A stretch of 64,000 nt of DNA from Prevotellaceae bacterium KH2P17 (GCA_900199655.1 FZRE01000002.1:232239-296238); one strand, 5' to 3'. Numbered from the stretch's first letter, positions 8,838-17,692 are shown. Notes: generated from the letters alone by a model not told the origin. A program made the numbers and translations.

Positions 8838-8869
8838 TTTGCGTTATTAAGCATTTAAAGCTATATTTG
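8838..8869 (+). promoter_or_regulatory. Promoter of the helix-hairpin-helix gene
   Basis: TTTG (8838-8841), a 20-base spacer and TATATTTG (8862-8869): a perfect Bacteroidetes promoter, divergent from the DUF4294 promoter. Confidence 0.8.
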
Positions 8870-8893
8870 CGACCAGTCACACACACACAGACC

Positions 8894-10885
8894 ATGAAAA
8901 GACTTTTGACGCTGCTCCTGCTGGCAGTCGTGCTGCACGCATCGGCACAGCATACCGAGCCGTGGGAGGAATATCTTGACCAGTTGGGAGAAACCGAAGA
9001 CGTGGAAACGGAGACCTGGGAAGCCATGTACGACGTGCTGAGCGAGCTGGCCGCAAGGCCCCTGAACATCAATACGGCCACCCGCGAGGACCTGGAACGC
9101 CTGCCTTTTCTCACCCCCCGGCAAGTTGAGGACTTATCAGAATACCTTTATAAATATGGCCCCATGCGCTCGTTAGGCGAGCTCTCGATGATTGAGTCGC
9201 TCGACCCAACGCGCGTAAAGCTGCTTGGCTGCTTCGTGTTTGCAGGCCAGCCGGCCGGCGGAAGACAACTGCCCACCCTGCAGCAGGTGGCCCACTACGG
9301 CCGCCACGAGCTCACCGCAGCCGGCCGGTTGCCCTTCTACACCCGCCACGGCGACGTCAACGGCTACCTGGGTTACAAGTACAAGCACTGGCTGCGGTAC
9401 GTTTTCAGCTACGGACAGCAGGTGAGAATCGGCCTCACCGGTGCCCAGGATGCGGGCGAACCCTTCTTTGCAGGCCGTAACAAGGCGGGCTACGACTTCT
9501 ATTCCTTTTACCTCCAGTTGCGCGACATGGGCCGACTAAAGGCGCTGGTGGCCGGAAGATACCGGCTGAAATTCGGCCTCGGCCTTATCCTGAACAACAG
9601 TTTCGGCTTCGGAAAGATGGCAACGCTCTCCACGCTGGGCAACAGCAGCGCCTCCCTGCGTGGCCACTCGTCGCGCTCGAGCGCCAACTTCTTGCAGGGA
9701 GCAGCGGCAACCGTGCAGGTTGTACCGCACGTGGAGCTTACCGGATTCTTCTCTTACCGCAAGATAGATGCCACGCCCGGAGCCGACAGCAGCACCATTC
9801 AGACCATCCTGAAGACCGGATACCACCGCACGCAGACCGAGATGGACCACAAGAACCTGGCCGCGCAGACCCTTGCAGGGGGCAACGTGGCCTGGCGATG
9901 GCACGGTCTGCATGCCGGCATCACGGGCTTCTACACCTCGCTCGACCATGAACTGGCGCCCCAGTCCACCCAACGCTTCCGCCGGTACTACGCCCGCGGC
10001 AGCCGCTTCTGGAACCTGAGTGCCGACTATGGCTACACTTCGCGCGCCCTGACCCTGAGCGGCGAGACTGCCACCGGCGACTGCGGAGCCCTTGCAACCA
10101 TCAATCTGTTGAGCTGGCAGCCCTCGTCCCGCCTCTCTCTCCTGGCCCTGCAACGCTTCTACAGCTACCGTTTCTACTCGCTCATGAGCAGGAGTTTCAG
10201 CGAGGGAGGTGCCGAGCAGAACGAGAGCGGCATCTACTTGGGAGCCACCTGGCGCCCGGCAAGCCACTGGGAGCTGATGATGTACACCGACTACAGCCAC
10301 TTTGCATGGCCCCGGTACGGAGCCAACGCTCCCTCGCATGCCTGGGACAACCTGCTCGCCGTTACCTGGCGCAGCGGCAGAACGGCCATCTACGGCCGCT
10401 ACCGCATAAAACTGAAGCAGCAGGACAATGCTGAAAAGACCGCACTCATATCCGGCACCGAGCAGCGGGGGCGCCTCGCATTCAGCTATGAGGCCGATGG
10501 ATGGGGACTGAAGACGCAGGCCGACGTGATGAACAGCCACTGGCAGGGCAACAGCCTGGGGTGGATGGCGAGCCAGAACCTGAGCTGGCAGCGCCGCCGG
10601 CTGCACCTGTACGGCAGCGTGGGCTACTTTCACACGGCCGATTATGCCTCCCGCATCTACACCTACGAGCGCGGATTGCTCTACGACTTCTCGTTTCCGG
10701 CCTTCTCGGGGCATGGCATCCGCTACGCACTCATCGTGCGCACCGACCTCGGCAGCCACGTTATGCTCATGGCCAAGCTCGGCTCAACCGATTACTTCGA
10801 CCGCGACCACATCTCTTCCGGCTACCAGCAGATTGACCGCTCATCGCAAACCGACCTCGACATCCAGCTCCGTCTCAAGTTCTGA
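8894..10885 (+). CDS. Helix-hairpin-helix outer-membrane beta-barrel protein
   Basis: The ATG at 8894 is chosen because it opens a clean signal peptide (MKRLLTLLLLAVVLHASAQ), while an in-frame upstream start at 8867 would overlap the -7 box. Residues about 55-125 contain a ComEA-like helix-hairpin-helix segment (LNINTATREDLERLPFLTPR, RSLGELSMIESLD). The remaining 540 residues are aromatic-rich alternating strands ending in LDIQLRLKF, as in large outer-membrane barrels. HhH domains usually bind DNA, so a role in DNA handling at the cell surface is possible, but in this Bacteroidetes family it is unproven. The 663-residue length fits the family. Confidence 0.8.
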   Translation: MKRLLTLLLLAVVLHASAQHTEPWEEYLDQLGETEDVETETWEAMYDVLSELAARPLNINTATREDLERLPFLTPRQVEDLSEYLYKYGPMRSLGELSMIESLDPTRVKLLGCFVFAGQPAGGRQLPTLQQVAHYGRHELTAAGRLPFYTRHGDVNGYLGYKYKHWLRYVFSYGQQVRIGLTGAQDAGEPFFAGRNKAGYDFYSFYLQLRDMGRLKALVAGRYRLKFGLGLILNNSFGFGKMATLSTLGNSSASLRGHSSRSSANFLQGAAATVQVVPHVELTGFFSYRKIDATPGADSSTIQTILKTGYHRTQTEMDHKNLAAQTLAGGNVAWRWHGLHAGITGFYTSLDHELAPQSTQRFRRYYARGSRFWNLSADYGYTSRALTLSGETATGDCGALATINLLSWQPSSRLSLLALQRFYSYRFYSLMSRSFSEGGAEQNESGIYLGATWRPASHWELMMYTDYSHFAWPRYGANAPSHAWDNLLAVTWRSGRTAIYGRYRIKLKQQDNAEKTALISGTEQRGRLAFSYEADGWGLKTQADVMNSHWQGNSLGWMASQNLSWQRRRLHLYGSVGYFHTADYASRIYTYERGLLYDFSFPAFSGHGIRYALIVRTDLGSHVMLMAKLGSTDYFDRDHISSGYQQIDRSSQTDLDIQLRLKF

Positions 10886-10963
10886 AGTCCGTAGCCGCCT
10901 TCCTCCCAATGTCTTTCCGCGGTGCTTTCAACCCGCCGTTGCGGTGCAGGAAGACAGCTTCGG

Positions 10964-11033
10964 GAACTTTCGACAAGTGTCGCACGATTATTCGACACCT
11001 GTCACACCATCGTGCGACACTTGTCGAAAGTTC
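10964..11033. repeat. 70-bp palindromic intergenic element, copy 1
   Basis: Bounded by GAACTTTC and GAAAGTTC. Inside are three GACA-NN-TGTC dyads at 10972, 10994 and 11015 (22 and 21 bp apart). Identical-length copies lie at 13887, 16894 and 60733. This copy sits between convergent genes. Confidence 0.9.
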
Positions 11034-11075
11034 GTGAAAGCATCCTTTTACACCTTTCTTTCAATCATTCTAAAA

Positions 11076-11108
11076 CCGGAGAGAGAAAGAAACGGAACCT
11101 CTCTCCGG
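11076..11108 (-). terminator. Terminator after higBA
   Basis: A perfect 10-bp stem (CCGGAGAGAG/CTCTCTCCGG, arms 11076-11085 and 11099-11108) with a 13-base loop. On the minus strand it is followed by TTTTAG. It could also end the plus-strand transcript from the helix-hairpin-helix gene. Confidence 0.7.
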
Positions 11109-11137
11109 CCATTTTACGTAGGTCCGGGCATGTGGCG

Positions 11138-11500
11138 TTAATAGCCAAGCATGGCTTCGGGGCGTATGCCGAGTATGTGGCATATCTTGCCGGCTAAGCT
11201 CAAGCCCGGCTCGCTCTTGCCTTTCACAAAGTCGTTTACGCGCGTTGGGCTTACGCCAATGCGCCGTGCAAGTTCTTTCTGGGTTATTTTTTGCTCGTCG
11301 AGGCTTAACTTGATAAGCTCGGCAGGAGTGGGTTTGGCGATGGGGTAATGCAGTTTTTCGTACTCCTCTACGATGTCGCTCATGAGCGTAAGCTCCACAC
11401 AAAGCGGCGAGTCGGTGGGAGTGCTGTCGTCAACAAGCGGCAGCAGTTCCTCTATTCGTCGCTCGGCCAGTTCGTATTGCTGTTTGGTTATTCCTTCCAT
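11138..11500 (-). CDS. higA: HigA-type antitoxin, XRE helix-turn-helix
   Basis: This 120-residue antitoxin has a helix-turn-helix in its C-terminal half (LSLDEQKITQKELARRIGVS, then PTRVNDFVKGKSEPGLSLAG), the arrangement of the HigA family encoded downstream of HigB toxins. The N-terminal half (about 1-60), with acidic helices, would bind the toxin. It starts 14 bases after the toxin stop, the usual toxin-first order of higBA. It is likely to repress its own promoter through the inverted repeat upstream of higB. No truncation is visible. Confidence 0.9.
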   Translation of the reverse strand: MEGITKQQYELAERRIEELLPLVDDSTPTDSPLCVELTLMSDIVEEYEKLHYPIAKPTPAELIKLSLDEQKITQKELARRIGVSPTRVNDFVKGKSEPGLSLAGKICHILGIRPEAMLGY

Positions 11501-11514
11501 TGTCGTTTCCTCCT

Positions 11515-11817
11515 TTATAAATGAGTAATGTCTTGTATCTTGTCATACTGCTGGTGGGTTCCCACAAAGCGAATGAAGATTCGCTGAATGGTGAACTGAA
11601 TGACCACGACCAGCCTGTATTTGTTGCCTCGGATGTTGAAAACGTAGTGCTGGTTGCCTACCATGTCGGTGTCGCCGTAGTCTTGTCGGATGTCTCCTAA
11701 CGAGTGCCAGCTGCTGTGCAAGGCTATGTCGTACCACCGTTCCAGTGCTACACGGGCGTCTTCGCAGCCTTTCTGCTCGTAAAACAGCTTGATTTTCTTA
11801 TGCGAAATAATTCTCAT
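11515..11817 (-). CDS. higB: HigB family toxin (ribosome-dependent mRNA interferase)
   Basis: The 100-residue product matches the HigB_toxin family: MRIISHKKIKLF at the start, WYDIALHSSWHSLGDIRQDY with the conserved W and D, then VFNIRGNKYRLVVVIQFTIQ and IFIRFVGTHQQYDKI. This is the RelE-fold core, with Arg-Leu and the terminal HxxYD. Family members cleave mRNA on the ribosome when the antitoxin is lost. Length and catalytic-region residues look intact, so the system is probably functional. Confidence 0.9.
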   Translation of the reverse strand: MRIISHKKIKLFYEQKGCEDARVALERWYDIALHSSWHSLGDIRQDYGDTDMVGNQHYVFNIRGNKYRLVVVIQFTIQRIFIRFVGTHQQYDKIQDITHL

Positions 11818-11838
11818 GATGCGTTCACAAACACTTTC

Positions 11839-11877
11839 TTTCGGTTACAAAGATAAGTATAAATACCGAAATACAAA
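11839..11877 (-). promoter_or_regulatory. higBA promoter with inverted-repeat operator
   Basis: Minus strand: TTTG (11877-11874), 18 bases, TATCTTTG (11855-11848). A perfect 7-bp inverted repeat TTTCGGT (11839-11845)/ACCGAAA (11865-11871) brackets the -7 box, suiting autoregulation by HigA. Confidence 0.65.
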
Positions 11878-11999
11878 ATATTCAGGCAGAATAAATCTAT
11901 ATTTCAGAATTTCAAGAGCATTGTAATCGTTCTTTCAACTCATTTCTCCCATCAAGCTACTTTTAACCTGCAGCAACTCTTTATTTCATAAATAATTGC

Positions 12000-12007
12000 T
12001 AACTTTG
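12000..12007 (+). promoter_or_regulatory. -7 box of the phosphoethanolamine-transferase-like gene
   Basis: TAACTTTG matches TAnnTTTG. It ends only 9 bases before the first ATG (12017), implying a near-leaderless mRNA, and it rules out a TTG start at 11996. No good -33 box is seen. Confidence 0.5.
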
Positions 12008-12016
12008 CACCCTGAT

Positions 12017-13813
12017 ATGGGTATGTTGACTTATTTTGTCGAGGCAATATTGATATTTATCCTTGGCTGCACGGTGTATCTGAAATGTAACCAAGGCATG
12101 GCCAGGAACGCTCGCGGCCAGCAGACGCGGCGCTTCCTGATAACAACCCTGCTCTCGATACTGCCCTTGGCCGTTACGGGAACATCGTTGCTGCAACCCC
12201 GTATGCTGCTTGGCCTGGGCCTGGGTGTGCTGTGGATGGTCACTTATCCGCTGCTCTTTCACCTCACCAACCGCAAGACATCGCCCGATTACGAGAACTA
12301 CATGGACATTACCTTCGGCATCTACATCTTCGGCTGGCTGTCGGCGCTCAACCTGCTGTGCCCCTGGGGTTGGGTTGTGGCACTTGTTGAGCTGCCGCTG
12401 ATGCTTGTTCCGCTGTTCCAGATTGTTTACTTCGTGACGTACAGAGTGTGCATTGATGACAACGGAATGAAGCTCATTCAGGAAACAGACGTGAACGAGG
12501 TGGTCGAATTCTTCCGTTCTTTTGCGTGGTGGCAGAATGCTCTGGCCGTCCTGCCCGCGGTGTTGCTCACGGCTGCACTGTTCGTTGTGAACGGCCGGAG
12601 CGGTGCAAACGTACTCTTAAACACCGACTGGCACGATGCCGAAAGCCTCATCCGGGCCGGCTTAGTGATAGGACTGTTCGTCTTCTTCAGCATCTACACC
12701 TTCAAGCCTCACCACGGCGTGTTCGGCCGAACGGGCATAGCCATGCTCTACGCCAACGTGAGGGAGTACGCTGCCAACAACCTCCGCTACATCCGCGAGG
12801 CTGCCCTGCGCATGCAGGAACTGCGGGTTGAGCCCCTCGGCAGGCCTTCCGATAAGCCCCACACCATCATGATGGTAATAGGAGAGTCGGCCTCTCGCGA
12901 CTTCATGAGTGCCTATCATCCCGACATGAAGGAAGACACAACGCCCTGGCTGCGTGCCTCCGCGGCCGACAGCCGCCACTTCCTGCTCTTCCGCAATGCC
13001 TACTCGTGCACCATGCAGACCGTTCCCACGCTGGAAAAAGCACTCACCGAACGCAGCCAGTACAACCTGAAGCCGTTCTATGAGTCGTGCTCCATCGTCG
13101 ACATAGCCCACAAGTTAGGCTACACAGTGCACTGGTACAGCAACCAGGGGCACCTGGGAGCGGCCGATACTCCTATCACCCTGGTGGCCAATACGGCCGA
13201 AACGGCCAAATGGACACGGCAGGAAGTAAACCGCGTGCAGTACGACGAGACGCTCATCAGCTTCCTTGATGAGGTTGACCCCACACAAAACAACCTCGTG
13301 GTGCTGCACCTCATGGGCAGCCATTTCAACTTCATGAGCCGCTATCCGGCCGCCTTCACCCGCTGGGGGCAGCCCGGCGTGCAGGAGAACGTGACCAACT
13401 ACAAGAACTCCCTGGCCTATACCGACCACGTGCTGCAGCAGTTCTACGAGTACGCATGCAGCAAGCTGAACCTCGAAGCGATGGTTTACTTCAGCGATCA
13501 TGCCACCGAACCGGGCCGCAGACGTAAGCCCAACTTCGACAGCTTCCAAATGGTACGCATCCCGTTCTTTGCCTTCGTGAGCGAAGATTACATCGACCAT
13601 CACCCCGAGCGCTACGCTATGATGGCCCGGAACCAAGACAAATACTTTACCAACGACCTGATATACGACTTCATGTGCGGCCTGTTTGACGTGCGTTCCA
13701 ACCACTTCGACGAGGCCGAATGCCTGGCCAGCAGCCGTTACCGCTACACGCGCAACATGCTGCTCACCTACGACGGCAAGAAGCACATCAGTCAGGACAA
13801 CGAAAAAGTGTAA
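12017..13813 (+). CDS. Phosphoethanolamine transferase-like sulfatase-fold membrane enzyme
   Basis: The roughly 598-residue protein has several N-terminal membrane spans (YFVEAILIFILGCTVYL, FLITTLLSILPLAVTG, LLGLGLGVLWMVTYPLLF, VVALVELPLMLVPLFQIVYF and two more). A periplasmic alkaline-phosphatase-fold domain follows, with the EptA/CptA signatures VIGESASRDFMSAYHPD, NAYSCTMQTVPTLEKAL, LHLMGSHFNFMSRYP and YFSDHATEPGRRRKPNF. These enzymes move phosphoethanolamine to lipid A or core sugars. The usual SCGT nucleophile region reads SCTMQT, so Thr is still available. It converges on a radical SAM maturase gene but lacks the CxPxR or SxPxR sulfatase motif. Confidence 0.8.
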   Translation: MGMLTYFVEAILIFILGCTVYLKCNQGMARNARGQQTRRFLITTLLSILPLAVTGTSLLQPRMLLGLGLGVLWMVTYPLLFHLTNRKTSPDYENYMDITFGIYIFGWLSALNLLCPWGWVVALVELPLMLVPLFQIVYFVTYRVCIDDNGMKLIQETDVNEVVEFFRSFAWWQNALAVLPAVLLTAALFVVNGRSGANVLLNTDWHDAESLIRAGLVIGLFVFFSIYTFKPHHGVFGRTGIAMLYANVREYAANNLRYIREAALRMQELRVEPLGRPSDKPHTIMMVIGESASRDFMSAYHPDMKEDTTPWLRASAADSRHFLLFRNAYSCTMQTVPTLEKALTERSQYNLKPFYESCSIVDIAHKLGYTVHWYSNQGHLGAADTPITLVANTAETAKWTRQEVNRVQYDETLISFLDEVDPTQNNLVVLHLMGSHFNFMSRYPAAFTRWGQPGVQENVTNYKNSLAYTDHVLQQFYEYACSKLNLEAMVYFSDHATEPGRRRKPNFDSFQMVRIPFFAFVSEDYIDHHPERYAMMARNQDKYFTNDLIYDFMCGLFDVRSNHFDEAECLASSRYRYTRNMLLTYDGKKHISQDNEKV

Positions 13814-13886
13814 TCTCCGCCACTTTCATTCACCCCATTTTTCATTCAGTTATGTCCGCTTTGAAGATGGCGGACAATAGCTTCGG

Positions 13887-13956
13887 GAACTTTCGACAAG
13901 TGTCGCACGATTATTCGACACCTGTCACACCATCGTGCGACAAGTGTCGAAAGTTC
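13887..13956. repeat. 70-bp palindromic intergenic element, copy 2
   Basis: Same boundaries and length as the copy at 10964. It lies between the convergent transferase and radical SAM genes. The third dyad reads GACAAGTGTC instead of GACACTTGTC. Confidence 0.9.
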
Positions 13957-14015
13957 CTCCTCACGGTCAACTTCACCCTTCATCCACATCTCCGTTACCC
14001 TGGGTAACGGCATTC

Positions 14016-15233
14016 TTACAGCTTTATTTCGTTCATTATCTCGGCCGGGGCACGCTGCTGCTCCAGCAACTGCTTCATGCGGTCCATGTAGGGTGCCACG
14101 TGTTCGAAGAACCGGAGGTAGCCCCGGCACAGGTAGTTGAGGCCGGGATTGCCGTAAGCGTCGGTCACGAAGCGGTTCTTGGGGCACTCGCCGTTGCATG
14201 CGAAGCGGTACTTGCACTCCCTGCACTGCCGGGGCAGATGCTTTTGTTTGAGCGTTGCGAAGGCCCGCTGCTTGTCGCCGTACATCATCTCGAGCAGCGT
14301 TTGCGAGTTGATGTTGCCCAACCGGTACTCCGGGAACACGAAATGATCGCAGCTGTACACGTCGCCGTTGAACTCCATGGCAGCCGCATGGCCGCATGTT
14401 TTGCCCATGGTACAGATGCCGGGGGTCTGCCCGCACCAGTTTGCCAGCGTGGCATCGAAGAGCTGTACGAACACTTCGCCCACGTCGTTGCGCACCCACT
14501 CGTCGAAGATAGCACAGCAGAAGCTGCCCCACTGGTCGGGCGTTACGCTGAAATCGGCCATCGGGGCGTCGGCTGCATCTGTGAGGCTGGCCAGATGGCG
14601 GCCGTCGGCATGGCTCACGATACGCTCTACGATGGGCGTGAACTGGATGTACTTGCAGCCTATCTGCTTGAAGAAACGGTAGAACTCGAGCGGGTAATCG
14701 GCGTTGAAGTCGTTGACCACGGCCATTGCATTCCACTCCACGCCGTGCTTCTGCAGCAGCTTGATGCCCGCCATGACCTGCGTCCACGACGGCTTCCCGC
14801 TGCGGCTGCGCCGGTACTCGTCGTGAAACTCCTGCGGACCGTCTATACTCACGCCCACCAGCCAGTTGTTCTCACGGAAGAACTCGCACCACTCATCGGT
14901 CAGCAGGGTGCCGTTTGTCTGTATGGCATTGGATATTACGCGGCCGCGGGCGTACTTGCGCTGCAGCTCCAGGGCCCGCTTGTAGAAGGAGAGAGGGCGC
15001 ATGAGCGTTTCTCCGCCGTGCCAGGTAAAGAGCACCTCGTTCATGGTCTGCGCCTCGATATACTGTTGGGTGAAGCGTTCGAGCAGCCGGTCGCTCATCA
15101 CGTGGCGCGGCACTTGGTCGTACAGATGGGCTTTCTCGAGATAGTAACAGTACGTGCAAGCCAGGTTGCAGTGGGCCCCGATGGGCTTCAGCATGACGTA
15201 CATAGGATGCGAAAAGAGGTTGAGGGTGGGCAT
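14016..15233 (-). CDS. Anaerobic sulfatase-maturase-like radical SAM/SPASM enzyme
   Basis: This 405-residue protein has the radical SAM cluster C22-x3-C26-x2-C29 (GAHCNLACTYCYYLEKA) and GGETLMRP. A C-terminal SPASM region has two extra cluster sites (CGQTPGICTMGKTCGHAAAM, YSCDHFVFPEYRLGN, then CRECKYRFACNGECPKNRF). This layout is that of anSME, which turns a sulfatase Cys or Ser into formylglycine. No sulfatase with a CxPxR or SxPxR motif lies in the window, so the substrate must be elsewhere, or the enzyme could be a peptide-modifying relative. It is cytoplasmic. The upstream gap is filled by a simple repeat. Confidence 0.85.
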   Translation of the reverse strand: MPTLNLFSHPMYVMLKPIGAHCNLACTYCYYLEKAHLYDQVPRHVMSDRLLERFTQQYIEAQTMNEVLFTWHGGETLMRPLSFYKRALELQRKYARGRVISNAIQTNGTLLTDEWCEFFRENNWLVGVSIDGPQEFHDEYRRSRSGKPSWTQVMAGIKLLQKHGVEWNAMAVVNDFNADYPLEFYRFFKQIGCKYIQFTPIVERIVSHADGRHLASLTDAADAPMADFSVTPDQWGSFCCAIFDEWVRNDVGEVFVQLFDATLANWCGQTPGICTMGKTCGHAAAMEFNGDVYSCDHFVFPEYRLGNINSQTLLEMMYGDKQRAFATLKQKHLPRQCRECKYRFACNGECPKNRFVTDAYGNPGLNYLCRGYLRFFEHVAPYMDRMKQLLEQQRAPAEIMNEIKL

Positions 15234-15237
15234 GTTG

Positions 15238-15314
15238 GGTGTTGGGTGTTGGGTGATGGGTGGTAGATGAATGGGTTTGTGGGTGTTGGGTGATGGGTGT
15301 TAGGTGATGGGTGG
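15238..15314. repeat. GTGTTGGGTGATGGGT simple repeat
   Basis: Imperfect iterations of GTGTTGGGTGATGGG fill most of the 103 bases between the anSME-like start and the serine hydrolase stop. On the other strand this is the ATCACCC/AACACCC repeat that also occurs inside leuS and at the end of the yitT-like gene. Confidence 0.85.
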
Positions 15315-15336
15315 AGAGTGATTTTCTTTCCTTCGC

Positions 15337-16785
15337 CTACTCGATACGCACTTTGGGGCCGGATGGGGAGGGAGTTACGGTGAGGTCTACGGCCGTTATC
15401 CAGTTAACGTAATGCAGGCGGATGCGGAGCTGGTTGCCCTGCCAGGCATAGCTGCCGGCCACGAAGAACGGGGGCGTAATGCCGCTGAAGCGGCCTTGGG
15501 CGCTGATGGTATAGGCGGGCCAGGCGGTGGTTTGGGTGGTAATCCAGCGGCGGTAGCCCAGGCGCAGGTTAACGGCATGGTCGTTGGCATCGGTGAGCGT
15601 GAGCACTATCTCGCTGCTTCGGCGCTCTGCCTGCATGCTCTTGAGCCCGTACTGGTTTGCGGGCAGCGTGTTGGTGCGGTCCAGCAGGCTGTCCTCATGG
15701 GTGCCCCGCCTTGCGCCGGAGGGAGTGGGAAGCACGGCGTGCGAGAGCTTCTGTAGTCGCCGCGCATCGCTCCGCGGGGCTGCGGGCAGCGGAGCATCCG
15801 TTACGCGGGGCATGAGCAGTCGCCAGAAGAGGTTGCGCTCGCGCTGCCCGTCGTAGTTGGAATACTGCGTGACCACTATCACCATGTCTTCCTTGGGCAT
15901 CACGAAGATGTACTGCCCGAAGGCTCCGTCGGCCCTGGCGGCGCCCGGATAGGCGCATCGCCACATCTGGTAGCCGTAGCCCTGCTGCCCGTTATCAATC
16001 TGCTTCTGCATCATCTCGTGCGTCCACTGCTCGGGTATGAGCTGCCGGCCGTGCCAGTTGCCGTGGTGCATGAGCAGGAGTCCGAACTTTGCCAGCGTCT
16101 CGCTCTGGGCATGCAGGCCCCATCCGCCGGTGTTGATGCCCTCCGGACTGAGCTCCCACTGCACCTCCGTTACGCCCAGGGGGCCGAAGAGGCGCTGCCT
16201 GAGATACTCCAGCAGCGTGGTGCCCGTTACGCGCTGCACGATGGCAGAGAGCATGTAGGTGCACAGGGAGTCGTACTTGAAGAGCTTGCCCGGCGTGGCA
16301 ACGGGGCGCGAGAGGAACTGCCGCGTCCAGTCAGCGGCGCCGTTGCGCAGCTGCCAGTCGGGTTCAATGCCCGAAGCCATGACGAGCAGGTCGCGTACCG
16401 TCATGCTTGCCAGGTTGGGAGAGATGCTGTCAGGCAGCTCTCTGGGAAAGAACGTGGCCACGCGGTCGGTCAGCCGGAGCCGGTTCTCGCCTATGGCAAT
16501 GCCCACGGCGGCGCTTACAAAGGTCTTTGAGCAGCTGTACAGCGTGTGCGCATACTCGGGTCGGAAGGGCTCGGGGTACATTTCGGCCACCACCTTGTCG
16601 TGCCGCAGCACCATGACGCTGTGTATGCTGGTTCTTGGCAGGGCGAGCAGCGAGTCGAAGAGCTGGGCTACGGCGGCCGTGGGAATGCCCTCGGACTCGG
16701 GCGAGGAGCGCCGGAGCTGACCCGTCTGCGCCCATGCGGCGAGACCGGTAAGCACGAATGCGAGACAGATAACGGTTCTTTTCAT
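15337..16785 (-). CDS. Secreted beta-lactamase-fold serine hydrolase
   Basis: The start at 16785 is chosen because it opens a signal peptide (MKRTVICLAFVLTGLAAWAQ) just below a perfect promoter. The frame stays open upstream only through a palindromic repeat. In this 482-residue protein the class C/esterase SxxK motif is S84-C-S-K87 (TLYSCSKTF). A second motif, YDSLCTYML near residue 170, fits the Y-x-S/N position. The serine beta-lactamase-like domain spans about residues 25-350, followed by a 100-residue C-terminal beta domain. The substrate is unknown; peptidase or esterase activity on cell-wall fragments is typical. It is probably periplasmic. Confidence 0.8.
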   Translation of the reverse strand: MKRTVICLAFVLTGLAAWAQTGQLRRSSPESEGIPTAAVAQLFDSLLALPRTSIHSVMVLRHDKVVAEMYPEPFRPEYAHTLYSCSKTFVSAAVGIAIGENRLRLTDRVATFFPRELPDSISPNLASMTVRDLLVMASGIEPDWQLRNGAADWTRQFLSRPVATPGKLFKYDSLCTYMLSAIVQRVTGTTLLEYLRQRLFGPLGVTEVQWELSPEGINTGGWGLHAQSETLAKFGLLLMHHGNWHGRQLIPEQWTHEMMQKQIDNGQQGYGYQMWRCAYPGAARADGAFGQYIFVMPKEDMVIVVTQYSNYDGQRERNLFWRLLMPRVTDAPLPAAPRSDARRLQKLSHAVLPTPSGARRGTHEDSLLDRTNTLPANQYGLKSMQAERRSSEIVLTLTDANDHAVNLRLGYRRWITTQTTAWPAYTISAQGRFSGITPPFFVAGSYAWQGNQLRIRLHYVNWITAVDLTVTPSPSGPKVRIE

Positions 16786-16812
16786 GTGAGAGAGATGTTT
16801 CGATGAGTTGCC

Positions 16813-16844
16813 CAAAAATACAACTTTATTTCCAATCGGGCAAA
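16813..16844 (-). promoter_or_regulatory. Promoter of the serine hydrolase gene
   Basis: Minus strand: TTTG (16844-16841), exactly 20 bases, TATTTTTG (16820-16813), 27 bases before the start codon. Confidence 0.8.
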
Positions 16845-16893
16845 CTTGACGGCCGTATTTTTGGCTTCCGGGGGTGCAAGAGGTATGCTTCGG

Positions 16894-16963
16894 GAACTTT
16901 CGACAAGTGTCGCACATGAATTCGACACTTGTCACACAATCGTGCGACACTTGTCGAAAGTTC
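16894..16963. repeat. 70-bp palindromic intergenic element, copy 3
   Basis: Same 70-bp boundaries. Dyads are GACAAGTGTC, GACACTTGTC and GACACTTGTC. Unlike copies 1 and 2, it lies between divergent genes, upstream of both promoters. Confidence 0.9.
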
Positions 16964-17123
16964 CCGGATGATAGGTTTTGAGTAACGGGTGGCATGCAGC
17001 ACCACCCTGATGGCGATGCTCCGGGCCCGCCGCATTTGCAAGGCAGAAACCGCGCCCCGCAGCGGCCTCAAGCCCGCTGCAGCGAGGCTGCAACATGGTA
17101 CCCTGCGTTGTACCAGCGCGGAG

Positions 17124-17155
17124 CTTGCAACCGGTGGGGGCATTGCGTATCTTTG
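17124..17155 (+). promoter_or_regulatory. Promoter of the M15 peptidase gene
   Basis: CTTG (17124-17127), 20 bases, TATCTTTG (17148-17155), 43 bases before the start codon. Confidence 0.7.
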
Positions 17156-17198
17156 CAGCGACAACTAAAATTAATTGACCACTAAAAAATTATTCAGG

Positions 17199-17678
17199 AT
17201 GAACGAAAAAGAAACCTACGACGTTCTCCTCTCCGAGCATTTCAGGCTCGGAGAGCTTACACGCTCCGCCGCTGCTATACGCTACGGACTGCGCAATGAA
17301 CCCAATGAAGTGCAGACGGAGCGCCTCCGCCAGCTCTGCCTACGTGTGCTCGAACCGCTGCGCAGGCGCTTCGGCGTGCTGCGTATCACGAGCGGTTTCC
17401 GCTCTGCAGAGGTGAACCGGCTGGTAGGTGGCGTGCCCTCATCGCAGCATACCCTGGGCGAGGCGGCCGACATCTTTACGCCTTCGGCCGAAGTGCAGCG
17501 CAAGATGAAGGACTTCATCGTGTGCAACCTGCCCTACGACCAGCTCATTGTGTACCACCGACCCAAGACTGGTGCGCGCTGGCTGCACGTGAGCCTGAAG
17601 AGCGACCGCGGCAACAACCGCTACCAGCTGCTCTGTTCAGGGCAGACGGAACGGACAACCGAAGGTGGCGGTAAATAA
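17199..17678 (+). CDS. Peptidase M15 family (D-Ala-D-Ala carboxypeptidase-like) protein
   Basis: This 159-residue single-domain protein has the M15 zinc ligands H84 (SSQHTLGEAAD), D91 and H130 (ARWLHVSLK) and the typical ITSGFRSAEVNRLVGG lead-in. No signal peptide is seen with the ATG at 17199, chosen over an in-frame TTG at 17175. Small signal-less M15 proteins of this type are common in Bacteroides as phage endolysin-like or prophage-derived enzymes that cut peptidoglycan stem peptides. No other phage gene is nearby, so it may be a domesticated remnant. It is followed by a promoter and a small winged-helix gene. Confidence 0.8.
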   Translation: MNEKETYDVLLSEHFRLGELTRSAAAIRYGLRNEPNEVQTERLRQLCLRVLEPLRRRFGVLRITSGFRSAEVNRLVGGVPSSQHTLGEAADIFTPSAEVQRKMKDFIVCNLPYDQLIVYHRPKTGARWLHVSLKSDRGNNRYQLLCSGQTERTTEGGGK

Positions 17679-17692
17679 AAAGTGTTAAATTG

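Noticed and set aside
12017..15233. That the anSME-like enzyme matures the neighbouring sulfatase-fold protein.
   Set aside because: The neighbour has phosphoethanolamine-transferase motifs and no CxPxR or SxPxR formylglycine site.
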